DNA from: Phenylobacterium sp.
Lineage (GTDB): Bacteria > Pseudomonadota > Alphaproteobacteria > Caulobacterales > Caulobacteraceae
Assembly: GCF_030697305.1 (NCBI RefSeq)
Contig: NZ_JAUYQL010000022.1
Location: forward strand, 1-37,431
Reading direction: 5' to 3'
Length of the DNA: 37,431 bases
Positions 1-7,603 of this stretch are shown here, one piece after another. The number at the start of each line of letters is the position of its first letter. The stretch's first letter is position 1. The position numbers were made by a program, and so were the translations under genes. The notes below the pieces were generated by a model that was not told the DNA's origin, did not search any database, and saw only the letters and a list, made by a program, of their open reading frames with translations.

Positions 1-1081
<1,081 letters not shown>

Positions 1082-1121
1082 GATCGTTCGAGATCCGTCT
1101 CGATAAGGTCCGCAGCCCACA

Positions 1122-1154
1122 AGATAGGGGACCGCACGCCCTTTCACCAGCAAG
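1122..1154 (-). promoter_or_regulatory. Candidate heat-shock-type promoter of ftsH
   Basis: On the minus strand, CCCCTATCT (1130-1122) resembles the -10 of sigma-32 promoters and lies about 40 bases before the ftsH start. A CTTG (1154-1151) lies upstream, but the spacing is longer than the usual alphaproteobacterial sigma-32 spacing, so only the -10 half is convincing. ftsH is a known heat-shock gene in many bacteria, which makes the assignment plausible. It is an inference. Confidence 0.3.
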
Positions 1155-1214
1155 CCGCATGCCTGCGCGACGGAAGATCGCGCCAGAGTGCGGCGAACGC
1201 GGGGCCAAAACGCG

Positions 1215-1241
1215 AAAAAGCCGGGCGGTCGCCCGCCCGGC
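1215..1241 (-). terminator. Intrinsic terminator downstream of rpsU
   Basis: Read on the minus strand, this is a perfect 9-bp GC stem (GCCGGGCGG, loop GCGA, CCGCCCGGC) followed directly by TTTTT. It lies 32 bases after the rpsU stop codon and before the ftsH promoter region, so it separates the two transcripts. Confidence 0.88.
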
Positions 1242-1273
1242 CTTTCGTGCAGTCCGCGACTGGAAGCCCTGGC

Positions 1274-1510
1274 CTAGCGGCCGACGGGCTTCTTCGGCGC
1301 CGGAATCAGGCCTTCGCGCTGAGCGCGCTTGCGGGCCAGCTTGCGCGCCCGGCGCACGGCTTCAGCCTTCTGGCGAGCGCGCTTCTCGGACGGCTTCTCG
1401 TAGTGGACGTGGCGCTTCATCTCGCGGAACGAGCCTTCGCGCTGCATCTTCTTCTTCAGCGCCTTCAAGGCTTGGTCGACGTTGTTGTCGCGCACGAAAA
1501 TCTGAACCAG
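1274..1510 (-). CDS. rpsU: 30S ribosomal protein S21 (apparent CTG start)
   Basis: Small-subunit ribosomal protein S21, 78 residues. The typical alphaproteobacterial sequence [20 protein letters not shown] is followed by [12 protein letters not shown] and a basic Arg/Lys-rich tail. The codon before GTT CAG ATT is CTG, not ATG, GTG or TTG. A strong AGGAG (1523-1519) sits 8 bases before it, which is ideal for initiation there. The next in-frame standard start is a TTG at 1600. It would add 30 residues unlike S21 and would lie at or before the predicted transcription start. I therefore place the start at CTG 1510, subject to sequencing error. An intrinsic terminator follows the gene. Confidence 0.93.
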   Translation of the reverse strand: MVQIFVRDNNVDQALKALKKKMQREGSFREMKRHVHYEKPSEKRARQKAEAVRRARKLARKRAQREGLIPAPKKPVGR

Positions 1511-1574
1511 GACCCGCTCTCCTATTCGTCGCCCACGCTCGACCTTGAGACGGTGAGCAGCAGAATTGTGTTGG

Positions 1575-1594
1575 CCGGAGGAACACGCCTCCGG
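1575..1594 (-). promoter_or_regulatory. Stem-loop in the rpsU 5' leader
   Basis: A perfect 7-bp inverted repeat, CCGGAGG and CCTCCGG with a 6-base loop, lies about 65-85 bases upstream of the rpsU start and close to the predicted 5' end of its transcript. It could stabilise the mRNA or act in autoregulation by S21. The stem contains GGAGG and CCTCC, so it also resembles an anti-Shine-Dalgarno pair. Function is inferred only from position and symmetry. Confidence 0.4.
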
Positions 1595-1608
1595 ATGCAA
1601 GCCGCGGC

Positions 1609-1636
1609 AGATAACAGAACGACCCGCGTATGTCCA
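1609..1636 (-). promoter_or_regulatory. Candidate housekeeping promoter of rpsU
   Basis: On the minus strand, TGGACAT (from 1636), a 14-base spacer and GTTATCTG match the layout of the Caulobacter housekeeping consensus (TTGACGS, 10-14 bases, GCTANAWC). The match is imperfect in both boxes. The predicted transcript would begin near 1601 and leave a leader of roughly 90 bases carrying the hairpin at 1575-1594. Confidence 0.35.
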
Positions 1637-1673
1637 CGGCGACGGCCGGCTCTGCGCGCTTTAGGATGAACCG

Positions 1674-2342
1674 ATGAGCGAGACCCTGGAAGCGGCGCCG
1701 CAAGGTGCGGAGGATTGGGCGGCAGGCGCTGAGCGTCGAGTCATGGACGCGGCCTTGACCCTCGCGCCGACAAGCGGCTGGAGCCAGGCGACGCTGCTGG
1801 CGGCCGGGCGCGCGGCGGGCCTGAGCGAGGCCGATGTGGGGCTGCTGATGCCCCGGGGGCCAGCGGATCTCGCCGCCCTGCTGTCGCGCCGCCACGACGC
1901 TGCAGCCCTGGCGGCGCTGGGCGACATCGACCCTCTGGCCTTGAGGATCCGCGAGCGCATCGCGCGGGCGGTAGAGGCGCGCATCGACGCGGCGTTCGCC
2001 GACGAGGCGGCGCTGCGTCGCTGGGCCGGGTTCCTGGCGCTGCCGAGCCATGCCGCGCTGGGATTGCGATTGGGCTGGGAGAGCGCCGACGCGCTGTGGC
2101 GCTGGGCGGGCGACGTCGCCGCAGACGAGAACCACTATTCGAAGCGCGCGATCCTGGCTTCGATCCTCACCGGCGCGCTGGCGGTGCGCCTGCAGAGCGG
2201 TCGCGAGGCGGCCGAGACGTTCGTCGCGCGGCGCATCGATAACGTCATGGCCTTCGAGAAGTGGAAGGCGACGACGCGGTTCAAGCCGGGCACGGCGCTG
2301 GACCGCGCGGCGCGGTTGCTCGGACGTTTGCGCTACCGGTAA
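1674..2342 (+). CDS. COQ9 family protein (ubiquinone biosynthesis)
   Basis: COQ9-type lipid-binding protein, 222 residues. In eukaryotes COQ9 presents polyprenyl intermediates to the COQ7 hydroxylase, and alphaproteobacterial homologues are thought to act likewise in ubiquinone synthesis. The N-terminal half has the TetR-like helical repeat (VMDAALTLAPTSGWSQATL). The C-terminal half carries the family signature with SADALWRWAGD, ENHYSKRAIL and RRIDNVMAFEKWKA. It is divergent from rpsU and convergent with rpiB, with 13 bases between stop codons. The family call is firm. The precise role here is inferred. Confidence 0.9.
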   Translation: MSETLEAAPQGAEDWAAGAERRVMDAALTLAPTSGWSQATLLAAGRAAGLSEADVGLLMPRGPADLAALLSRRHDAAALAALGDIDPLALRIRERIARAVEARIDAAFADEAALRRWAGFLALPSHAALGLRLGWESADALWRWAGDVAADENHYSKRAILASILTGALAVRLQSGREAAETFVARRIDNVMAFEKWKATTRFKPGTALDRAARLLGRLRYR

Positions 2343-2355
2343 GGCGGGCGTTCTT

Positions 2356-2814
2356 TCAGCGAAACTCGCCGGTCTCCTCGAAGGCCAGCAGCATGTCGAT
2401 GCGTCGCTGGTGGCGCGGGGCCTGGCTCCAGGGCGTCGTCAGGAAGGCCTCGACGATTGCGACGGCCTCGTCCGCGCTGTGCATGCGTGCGCCCACGGCG
2501 ACGACGTTGGCGTTGTTGTGCTGACGCGCGAGCGCGGCCGTCTCTACGCTCCAGGCCAGAGCCGCGCGAGCGCCCTTGACCTTGTTGGCGGCGATCTGCT
2601 CGCCGTTGCCCGATCCGCCGATCACGATCGCCAGCGATCCCGGCTCGGCGACCGCCGCGGCCGCTGCGGCGGCGCAGAACGGCGGGTAGTCATCCTCGGC
2701 GTCGTAGGCGTAGGCGCCATGGTCGACCGGCTCGTACCCGTTGGCCGACAGCCAGGCGACGAGATGGGTCTTGAGCTCGAAGCCGGCGTGGTCGGCGGCG
2801 ATGTGGACGCGCAT
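2356..2814 (-). CDS. rpiB: Ribose-5-phosphate isomerase B, actinobacterial-type sequence
   Basis: Interconverts ribose 5-phosphate and ribulose 5-phosphate in the non-oxidative pentose phosphate pathway. The protein is 152 residues, the usual length. It has ADHAGFELK (7-15), the active-site loop GGSGNGEQIAANKV (66-79) and HNNANVVAVGARMH (99-112). Ser68 replaces the Cys found in E. coli RpiB, and Glu72 matches the catalytic glutamate of the Mycobacterium tuberculosis enzyme. Further stretches (DDYPPFC, ALAWSVETAALAR, TTPWSQAPRHQRRID) also match the mycobacterial protein as I recall it, more than the usual proteobacterial GSGIGISIAANR type. The start ATG is 8 bases downstream of the crotonase stop, so the two genes are probably co-transcribed. 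Confidence 0.95.
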   Translation of the reverse strand: MRVHIAADHAGFELKTHLVAWLSANGYEPVDHGAYAYDAEDDYPPFCAAAAAAAVAEPGSLAIVIGGSGNGEQIAANKVKGARAALAWSVETAALARQHNNANVVAVGARMHSADEAVAIVEAFLTTPWSQAPRHQRRIDMLLAFEETGEFR

Positions 2815-2822
2815 GGCGGCGG

Positions 2823-3623
2823 CTACCTGCCCTGCCAGACGGGCTTGCGCTTCTGGAGGAAGGCCGCGACCGCCTCGCCGTGGTCGGCGGTGTTGCTCAG
2901 CATCACCTGCTGGCGGTCCTCGATGGCCATGGCGGCCTCGATGCCCGAGGCGTCGATGTTAAGATTGAGCGCATCCTTGGTGAGCCGCAGGCCCATGGGC
3001 GCGGCCAGCAGCATGTCGTCCGCGAGCGCAAGGCCTGCGTCCAGCAGGGCGTCAGGCTCGACAATATCGCTGATCAGCCCGACCTTGAGCGCGCGCTCGG
3101 CCTGGATGAAGCGACCCGACAGCAGCAGTTCGGAGGCCACGGAATGGCCGACCAGCCTGGGCAGGAAGTAGCTGGAGCCCATGTCCCCGCCGCCCAGGCC
3201 GATACGGATGAAGGCGGCGTTCATGCGCATGTCCGGGGTCGCGTAGCGGACGTCGGCGGCGAGCGCGAGCGACATGCCGCCCCCCGCTGCGGCCCCCTGG
3301 ACCAGGCAGATCACCGGTTGCGGACAGGTGCGCATCATCCGCATGATCCGGCCGATCCGACGCTGCATGTAGAGGGCGTTGGCGACCGAGGGCTCGGACG
3401 AGAAATCGCCCCAGCCCTTGAGGTCGAGGCCGGCGCAGAAGGCGCGGCCCGCGGCGCGCAGCACCACGACGCGGACGTCGTTGTTCTCCTGCAGGCCCTG
3501 CCAGTAGGCGAGCAGCGCCTCGACCAGATCAGGGTTCAGGGCGTTCAGCGCATCGGGGCGGTTGAGGGTGACGATCTCGACGTCGCCACGACGCTCGACC
3601 TGCAACACCTCTGATCCCGACAT
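2823..3623 (-). CDS. Enoyl-CoA hydratase/isomerase (crotonase) family protein
   Basis: Crotonase-fold acyl-CoA enzyme, 266 residues. Oxyanion-hole elements are visible as GRAFCAGLDLKG (59-70) and GAAAGGGMSLAL (110-121). By alignment from memory with rat mitochondrial hydratase, both catalytic glutamates are absent: Ser118 and about Phe138 occupy those places. An Asp147 in GGGDMGSSYFLPRL recalls the dienoyl-CoA isomerase pattern and a large uncharacterised EchA-like group. A plain hydratase activity is therefore doubtful. I chose the ATG at 3623 because MSGSEVLQVERR starts the fold. An upstream ATG at 3671 would add 16 residues without a ribosome site. The gene precedes rpiB in a probable two-gene transcript. 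Confidence 0.88.
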   Translation of the reverse strand: MSGSEVLQVERRGDVEIVTLNRPDALNALNPDLVEALLAYWQGLQENNDVRVVVLRAAGRAFCAGLDLKGWGDFSSEPSVANALYMQRRIGRIMRMMRTCPQPVICLVQGAAAGGGMSLALAADVRYATPDMRMNAAFIRIGLGGGDMGSSYFLPRLVGHSVASELLLSGRFIQAERALKVGLISDIVEPDALLDAGLALADDMLLAAPMGLRLTKDALNLNIDASGIEAAMAIEDRQQVMLSNTADHGEAVAAFLQKRKPVWQGR

Positions 3624-3697
3624 CACCTGCGCCCCTGTTCCTGGTGTCGTTGAAGTGGGCTCAAGCACCATGGAACCGCAGGCCGATCAAGCGGGGC

Positions 3698-4462
3698 TCA
3701 GCGCGCCAATCGCCCGTCGCTGAGCGCAGCGATCTCGAACGGGAAGAGGACGTCGGGATCGGGGGCGTCGAGCTCCTTGCCGATCGAGGCCGGCGCGAGG
3801 GTGCGCACCAGGTGGCGGATGATGTTCAGTCGCGCGGTCTTCTTGTGGTCGGAGCGCACGCAGATCCACGGCGCGGCGGCGGTGTGGGTGCGCTTCAGCA
3901 TCTCGTCGCGGGCGTTGGTGTAGGCGTCCCAGCGGCTCTGCGCCGCCTCGTCGAGGGGGCTCGACTTCAGCGCCTTCAACGGCTCGTCCTTGCGTTCGGC
4001 CAGGCGTTTAGCCTGTTCCTTCTTGGACACGTCCAGCCACAGCTTGACCAGCTTCATGCCGTCGCCGACCAGCAACGCCTCATGGGCCGGAATGTCGCGC
4101 AGGAAGGCCTCGTGCTGCTCGGGCGTGCAGAAGCCCATCACCGGTTCGACGCCGCCGCGGTTGTACCAGGAGCGGTTAAAGATCACCGTCTCGCCGGCCG
4201 CCGGCAGGTGGGGGATGTAGCGCTGGAGGTACCACTGGCCCTGCTCGCGCTCGGTGGGCTTGGCCAGCGCCACCACCCGGGTGTTGCGCACCGACAGGTG
4301 CTCGGTGACCGCGCGGATGGTCCCGTCCTTGCCGGCCGCGTCGCGTCCCTCGAGGATGATCAGCGCCCGTTCGCCCTGCGCCATGGCGTGCTGCTGATAG
4401 TGCACCAGGGCGAGCTGGTGGCGTTCGAGTTCGCGCTGTTCGTCGTCCGAATTCTTGCTCAT
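3698..4462 (-). CDS. ppk2: Polyphosphate kinase 2 family protein
   Basis: Single-domain PPK2, 254 residues, which transfers phosphate between polyphosphate and nucleotides. Members of this class usually make GTP or ATP from the diphosphate using polyphosphate. Walker A is EGRDAAGKDG (38-47). It is followed by the family stretch KPTEREQGQWYLQRY and the Walker B region FNRSWYNRGGVEPVMGF. The lid region follows at KLWLDVSKKEQAKR. Nucleotide preference cannot be read from the sequence. The gene is divergent from rsmE, with an 88-base gap holding a perfect palindrome (4508-4525). Confidence 0.95.
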   Translation of the reverse strand: MSKNSDDEQRELERHQLALVHYQQHAMAQGERALIILEGRDAAGKDGTIRAVTEHLSVRNTRVVALAKPTEREQGQWYLQRYIPHLPAAGETVIFNRSWYNRGGVEPVMGFCTPEQHEAFLRDIPAHEALLVGDGMKLVKLWLDVSKKEQAKRLAERKDEPLKALKSSPLDEAAQSRWDAYTNARDEMLKRTHTAAAPWICVRSDHKKTARLNIIRHLVRTLAPASIGKELDAPDPDVLFPFEIAALSDGRLAR

Positions 4463-4507
4463 GGGACGAGCCTAGGCCGCCTGGGAGCGCCACGCCAAGC
4501 AAACGCT

Positions 4508-4525
4508 GCGCCGGCTTGCCGGCGC
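4508..4525. repeat. Perfect 8-bp inverted repeat between ppk2 and rsmE
   Basis: GCGCCGGC, a TT spacer and GCCGGCGC form a perfect palindrome in the 88-base divergent gap. It could be a small transcribed hairpin or a protein-binding palindrome. No T-tract follows on either strand, so a terminator is unlikely. Confidence 0.35.
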
Positions 4526-4550
4526 CCGCCGCGTCTGGGACGCTCGCGCG

Positions 4551-5276
4551 ATGATCCGACTGTTCGTGCAAGACCCCCTCTCGGCCGGCGCCGCCCTGGC
4601 GCTGGGGCCGGAACAGAGCCGCTATCTGTCCTCGGTCATGCGGCGCGGCGTCGGCGACCAGGTGGCGCTGTTCAACGGCCGCGACGGGGAATGGCTGGCG
4701 ACGCTGGCCGAGGTCGGCAAGCGCGCGGTCAAGCTGGAGGTGCTGTTGCTGGCGCGTCCGCAGGCGAGCGGTCCCGACCTCGATCTGGTGGTGGCGCTGG
4801 TCAAGCGGCCGCGGCTGGAGGTGATCGTCGAGAAGGCGGCCGAGCTGGGCGCGCAGCGCGTGCGCCTGGCGCTCACCGATCGGACCAACGCCGACCGCGC
4901 CAATGTCGGCCGGCTGCAGGCGATCGCCGCCGAGGCCGCCGAACAGACCGGCCGCCTGGACGTGCCGCAGGTGTGCGAGCCGCTGCGGCTCGACAAGCTG
5001 CTGGACGGCTGGGAGGCGGGGCGCAGGCTGCTGTTCTGCGACGAGGCCGGCGACGCCAGGCCGGTGCTGGAGGCGTTGCGCGAGACCGCTGACGAGGATC
5101 CCTGGGCGATCCTGATCGGACCGGAAGGCGGCTTCTCCCCATCCGAGCGCGAAAGGCTGCGGGCGCTGCCCTATGCGACGCCGGCCAGCCTGGGGCCGCG
5201 CATCCTGCGGGCCGACACCGCGGCGATCAGCGCCCTGACGTTGTGGCAGGCGGCGCGCGGCGATTGGCGGACCTGA
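4551..5276 (+). CDS. rsmE: 16S rRNA (uracil-1498-N3)-methyltransferase RsmE
   Basis: SPOUT-class enzyme that methylates U1498 of 16S rRNA using S-adenosylmethionine. It has 241 residues. The N-terminal PUA-like domain contains EQSRYLSSVMRRGVGD (21-36). The catalytic knot has KRPRLEVIVEKAAELG (85-100), the SAM loop GPEGGFSPSE (190-199) and LGPRILRADTA (214-224), all standard for RsmE. In alphaproteobacteria rsmE commonly precedes a glutamate-cysteine ligase gene, as it does here with about 100 bases between them. Confidence 0.96.
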   Translation: MIRLFVQDPLSAGAALALGPEQSRYLSSVMRRGVGDQVALFNGRDGEWLATLAEVGKRAVKLEVLLLARPQASGPDLDLVVALVKRPRLEVIVEKAAELGAQRVRLALTDRTNADRANVGRLQAIAAEAAEQTGRLDVPQVCEPLRLDKLLDGWEAGRRLLFCDEAGDARPVLEALRETADEDPWAILIGPEGGFSPSERERLRALPYATPASLGPRILRADTAAISALTLWQAARGDWRT

Positions 5277-5377
5277 ACGTGCCGGGATTGCCACCACCGG
5301 ACCGAAGGGCATAAATGCCCGCGCCGCGGGAGGCCTCGCCCGGGACGGTGTTGCGAAACGGGTGGGGAGTGATCCGC

Positions 5378-6742
5378 ATGGGCGAAGTCGTCTGCGACGA
5401 TCGGCCTTTGGTCTTCGAGGACCTCGTCCGCTGGTTCGAGGTCGGCTCCAAACCCGCCGCCCAGTGGCGGGTGGGCGCCGAGCACGAAAAGTTCCCGTTC
5501 CGACTGCAGAGCCACGATGCTGTGCCTTACGAGGGGGCGGGCATCAAGGCGTTGATGGAAGGCCTGCAGCGCTTCGGCTGGACCGGCGTCTTCGAAGCGT
5601 CGGACGCCGGGCCGGTGCTGATCGGCCTGGAGCGGGACGGCGCCAACGTCAGTCTGGAGCCGGGCGGTCAGTTCGAGCTCTCCGGCGCGCCGCTGCAGAC
5701 GATGCACGAGATCCGCCGCGAGACCGAAGGCCATCTCGACGAGGCCAAGACCGTGGCCGCAGAGCTCGGGATCGGCTTCCTGGCGCTAGGCTTCACGCCG
5801 CTGTGGCGTCGCGACCAGGTGCCGGTGATGCCCAAGGGTCGTTACGCGATCATGCGCGCCTACATGCCCAAGGTCGGCGGCAAGGGCCTGGACATGATGT
5901 TCCGCACCTGCACCGTGCAGGCCAATCTGGATTTCGGCTCCGAAGCCGACATGGTGGCCAAGTTCCGCACCAGCCTGGCGCTGCAGCCGATCGCCACCGC
6001 CCTGTTCGCCAATTCGCCGTTCAAGGAAGGCCGGCCGACCGGGCTGCTGTCCAGCCGCGCCGACGTATGGACCGACACCGACCCGGACCGCACCGGCATG
6101 CTGGACTTCGTGTTCCAGGACGGCTTCGGCTTCGAGAGCTACGCCCGCTACGCGCTGGACGTTCCCATGTACTTCGCCAAGCGCAAGGACCGGTATGTAG
6201 ACCTGTCGGGGCGTTCGTTCCGCAAGTTCATGGATGGCGACTTGGCCGAGTTGCCGGGCGAGCGTCCGACCCTGAAGGACTGGGCCGACCACACCACCAC
6301 CATCTTTCCCGAGGTGCGGCTGAAGCAGTACCTGGAGATGCGGGGCGCCGACAGCGGCCCGGCGCCGATGCTGCATGCGCTGCCGGCGCTGTGGACCGGG
6401 ATCTTCTACGATTCGGCGGCGCTGGCCGCAGCCTGGGACCTCTGCAAGGGTTGGACGGCGGAGCAGCACAACGCCCTGCGCGCCGACGTGGCCCGACGCG
6501 GGATGAAGGCCGAGATCGCCGGTCGCACGGTGCAGGCGGTGGCGAAAGACCTGCTGGCCATCGCCCGCGAAGGGCTGGCCCGGCGCGCCCGCCTGGAGGC
6601 CGGCGTCGATGAGACGATCTACTTGGCGCCCCTCGACGAGATCGCCGACAGCGGCCTGACCCAGGCCGACCGTCAGCTCGAGCTGTTCCACGGCGCCTGG
6701 AACGGCGACGCCTCCAAGGCCTTCGACGACTGGCGGTACTAA
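5378..6742 (+). CDS. gshA: Glutamate--cysteine ligase (plant/alphaproteobacterial type)
   Basis: Catalyses the first step of glutathione synthesis, ATP-dependent joining of glutamate and cysteine. The protein has 454 residues. It carries VGAEHEKFPFR, where the Glu pair binds metal, then SLEPGGQFELSG, the long conserved stretch around MRAYMPKVGGKGLDMMFRTC, and SFRKFMDGDLAELPGERPT, all typical of the class II enzymes of plants and alphaproteobacteria. I chose ATG 5378 because GGGGAG lies 8 bases upstream. An earlier ATG at 5315 would add 21 residues with no ribosome site. Confidence 0.95.
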   Translation: MGEVVCDDRPLVFEDLVRWFEVGSKPAAQWRVGAEHEKFPFRLQSHDAVPYEGAGIKALMEGLQRFGWTGVFEASDAGPVLIGLERDGANVSLEPGGQFELSGAPLQTMHEIRRETEGHLDEAKTVAAELGIGFLALGFTPLWRRDQVPVMPKGRYAIMRAYMPKVGGKGLDMMFRTCTVQANLDFGSEADMVAKFRTSLALQPIATALFANSPFKEGRPTGLLSSRADVWTDTDPDRTGMLDFVFQDGFGFESYARYALDVPMYFAKRKDRYVDLSGRSFRKFMDGDLAELPGERPTLKDWADHTTTIFPEVRLKQYLEMRGADSGPAPMLHALPALWTGIFYDSAALAAAWDLCKGWTAEQHNALRADVARRGMKAEIAGRTVQAVAKDLLAIAREGLARRARLEAGVDETIYLAPLDEIADSGLTQADRQLELFHGAWNGDASKAFDDWRY

Positions 6743-6755
6743 GGATAGCGAGCGC

Positions 6756-6903
6756 CGCTCCTCCCCCGTGTGACGGGGGAGGTGGATTTCGCCGCAGGCG
6801 AAAGCCGGAGGAGGCGATCGCGGCGGTTTCGATCTGACGGCTTGCCCCCTCCGTCACGCCCCTTCAGGGCGCGCCACCTCCCCCGCTGCGCAGGGGAGGA
6901 GCG
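6756..6903. repeat. Composite intergenic inverted-repeat element
   Basis: A 148-base element fills most of the gap between gshA and the DUF427 gene. Its ends are inverted copies (CGCTCCTCCCC at the left, GGGGAGGAGCG at the right). Each end is itself a hairpin of C-rich and G-rich arms. Short hairpins lie inside (TTCGCCGCAGGCGAA near 6788-6802 and an arm pair around GCCCCTTCAGGGC). The style matches the dispersed palindromic elements common in intergenic DNA of Caulobacterales. No coding capacity is evident. Whether it recurs in this genome cannot be seen from one window. Confidence 0.7.
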
Positions 6904-6932
6904 AGGCGCGTCCTCGATGACCTGGAGGCCGC

Positions 6933-7424
6933 TCACACCCCTTCGGGGCGGGGAACGTCGTCCTTGGGCGTCCAGTGTTCGCGCTGACTGTGGCCGTCGC
7001 CGGCGTCGGTGTGCTGGACCACGGCGTCGACGTCGACGCCCGCCGCGCGGGGGTTCACCTGAGCCTCTTCGACCGCATAGACCTCGACCTTGTCCGGATA
7101 GAAGGCCAGCCGCTCGCGGATGGTCTCCATGGCCGGGAAGGGCTCTTCGTAGGTCCACACGGCGTTCTCGCCGAAATGGCCGTCCATCAGCACAGTGTAG
7201 TACGACGCGTCGCCCTTGTAGGGGCAGTGGGTGCTGCGGTCGGTGCGCGACATGTAGGCCATGTCGACGTCGGCGCGCGGGAAGTAGACGACCGGCGGGT
7301 AGCTCGCCTCCTTGAGGATCAAGGCGTCACCGGTGTCGGCGATCACGTGCCCTTGGAACCGGGCGCGCCATCGCTTGCCCGCAGGCGTGATGGTGATTGG
7401 GTGGTCGGGGCCGGGGGTCAGCAT
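6933..7424 (-). CDS. DUF427 domain-containing protein
   Basis: 163-residue soluble protein with the DUF427 signature: an N-terminal ITPAGKRWRARFQGHVIADT strand region, then YPPVVYFPRADVDM, THCPYKGDASYYTV and ENAVWTYEEPFPAM, followed by FYPDKVEVY. The family has a small beta-barrel fold and no agreed function. The C-terminal 35 residues, rich in Asp, His and Gln, are a less conserved tail. The gene stands alone on its strand between the repeat element and the divergent peptide transporter. Confidence 0.85.
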   Translation of the reverse strand: MLTPGPDHPITITPAGKRWRARFQGHVIADTGDALILKEASYPPVVYFPRADVDMAYMSRTDRSTHCPYKGDASYYTVLMDGHFGENAVWTYEEPFPAMETIRERLAFYPDKVEVYAVEEAQVNPRAAGVDVDAVVQHTDAGDGHSQREHWTPKDDVPRPEGV

Positions 7425-7603
7425 GGGCTCAAGTCCTCCTGAGGGGCTAACGCGTCATTCGAGCTAACGTTCTGGCGAGCTAAGGTTCTGGGCGGGGCTT
7501 CGGGCGAAGCGTGGTCCTGAGGCTCGCTTGTGCTTGTTTCTGACGCATGGTCTTCTCCGCCGCTGCGGGGCCGGGGCGCCACGCGCACAGTTCGGGATCG
7601 CCA

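Noticed and set aside
1274..1600. Longer rpsU starting at TTG 1600
   Set aside because: The 30 added residues match no S21 protein, and that start lies at the predicted transcription start. AGGAG is placed for CTG 1510.
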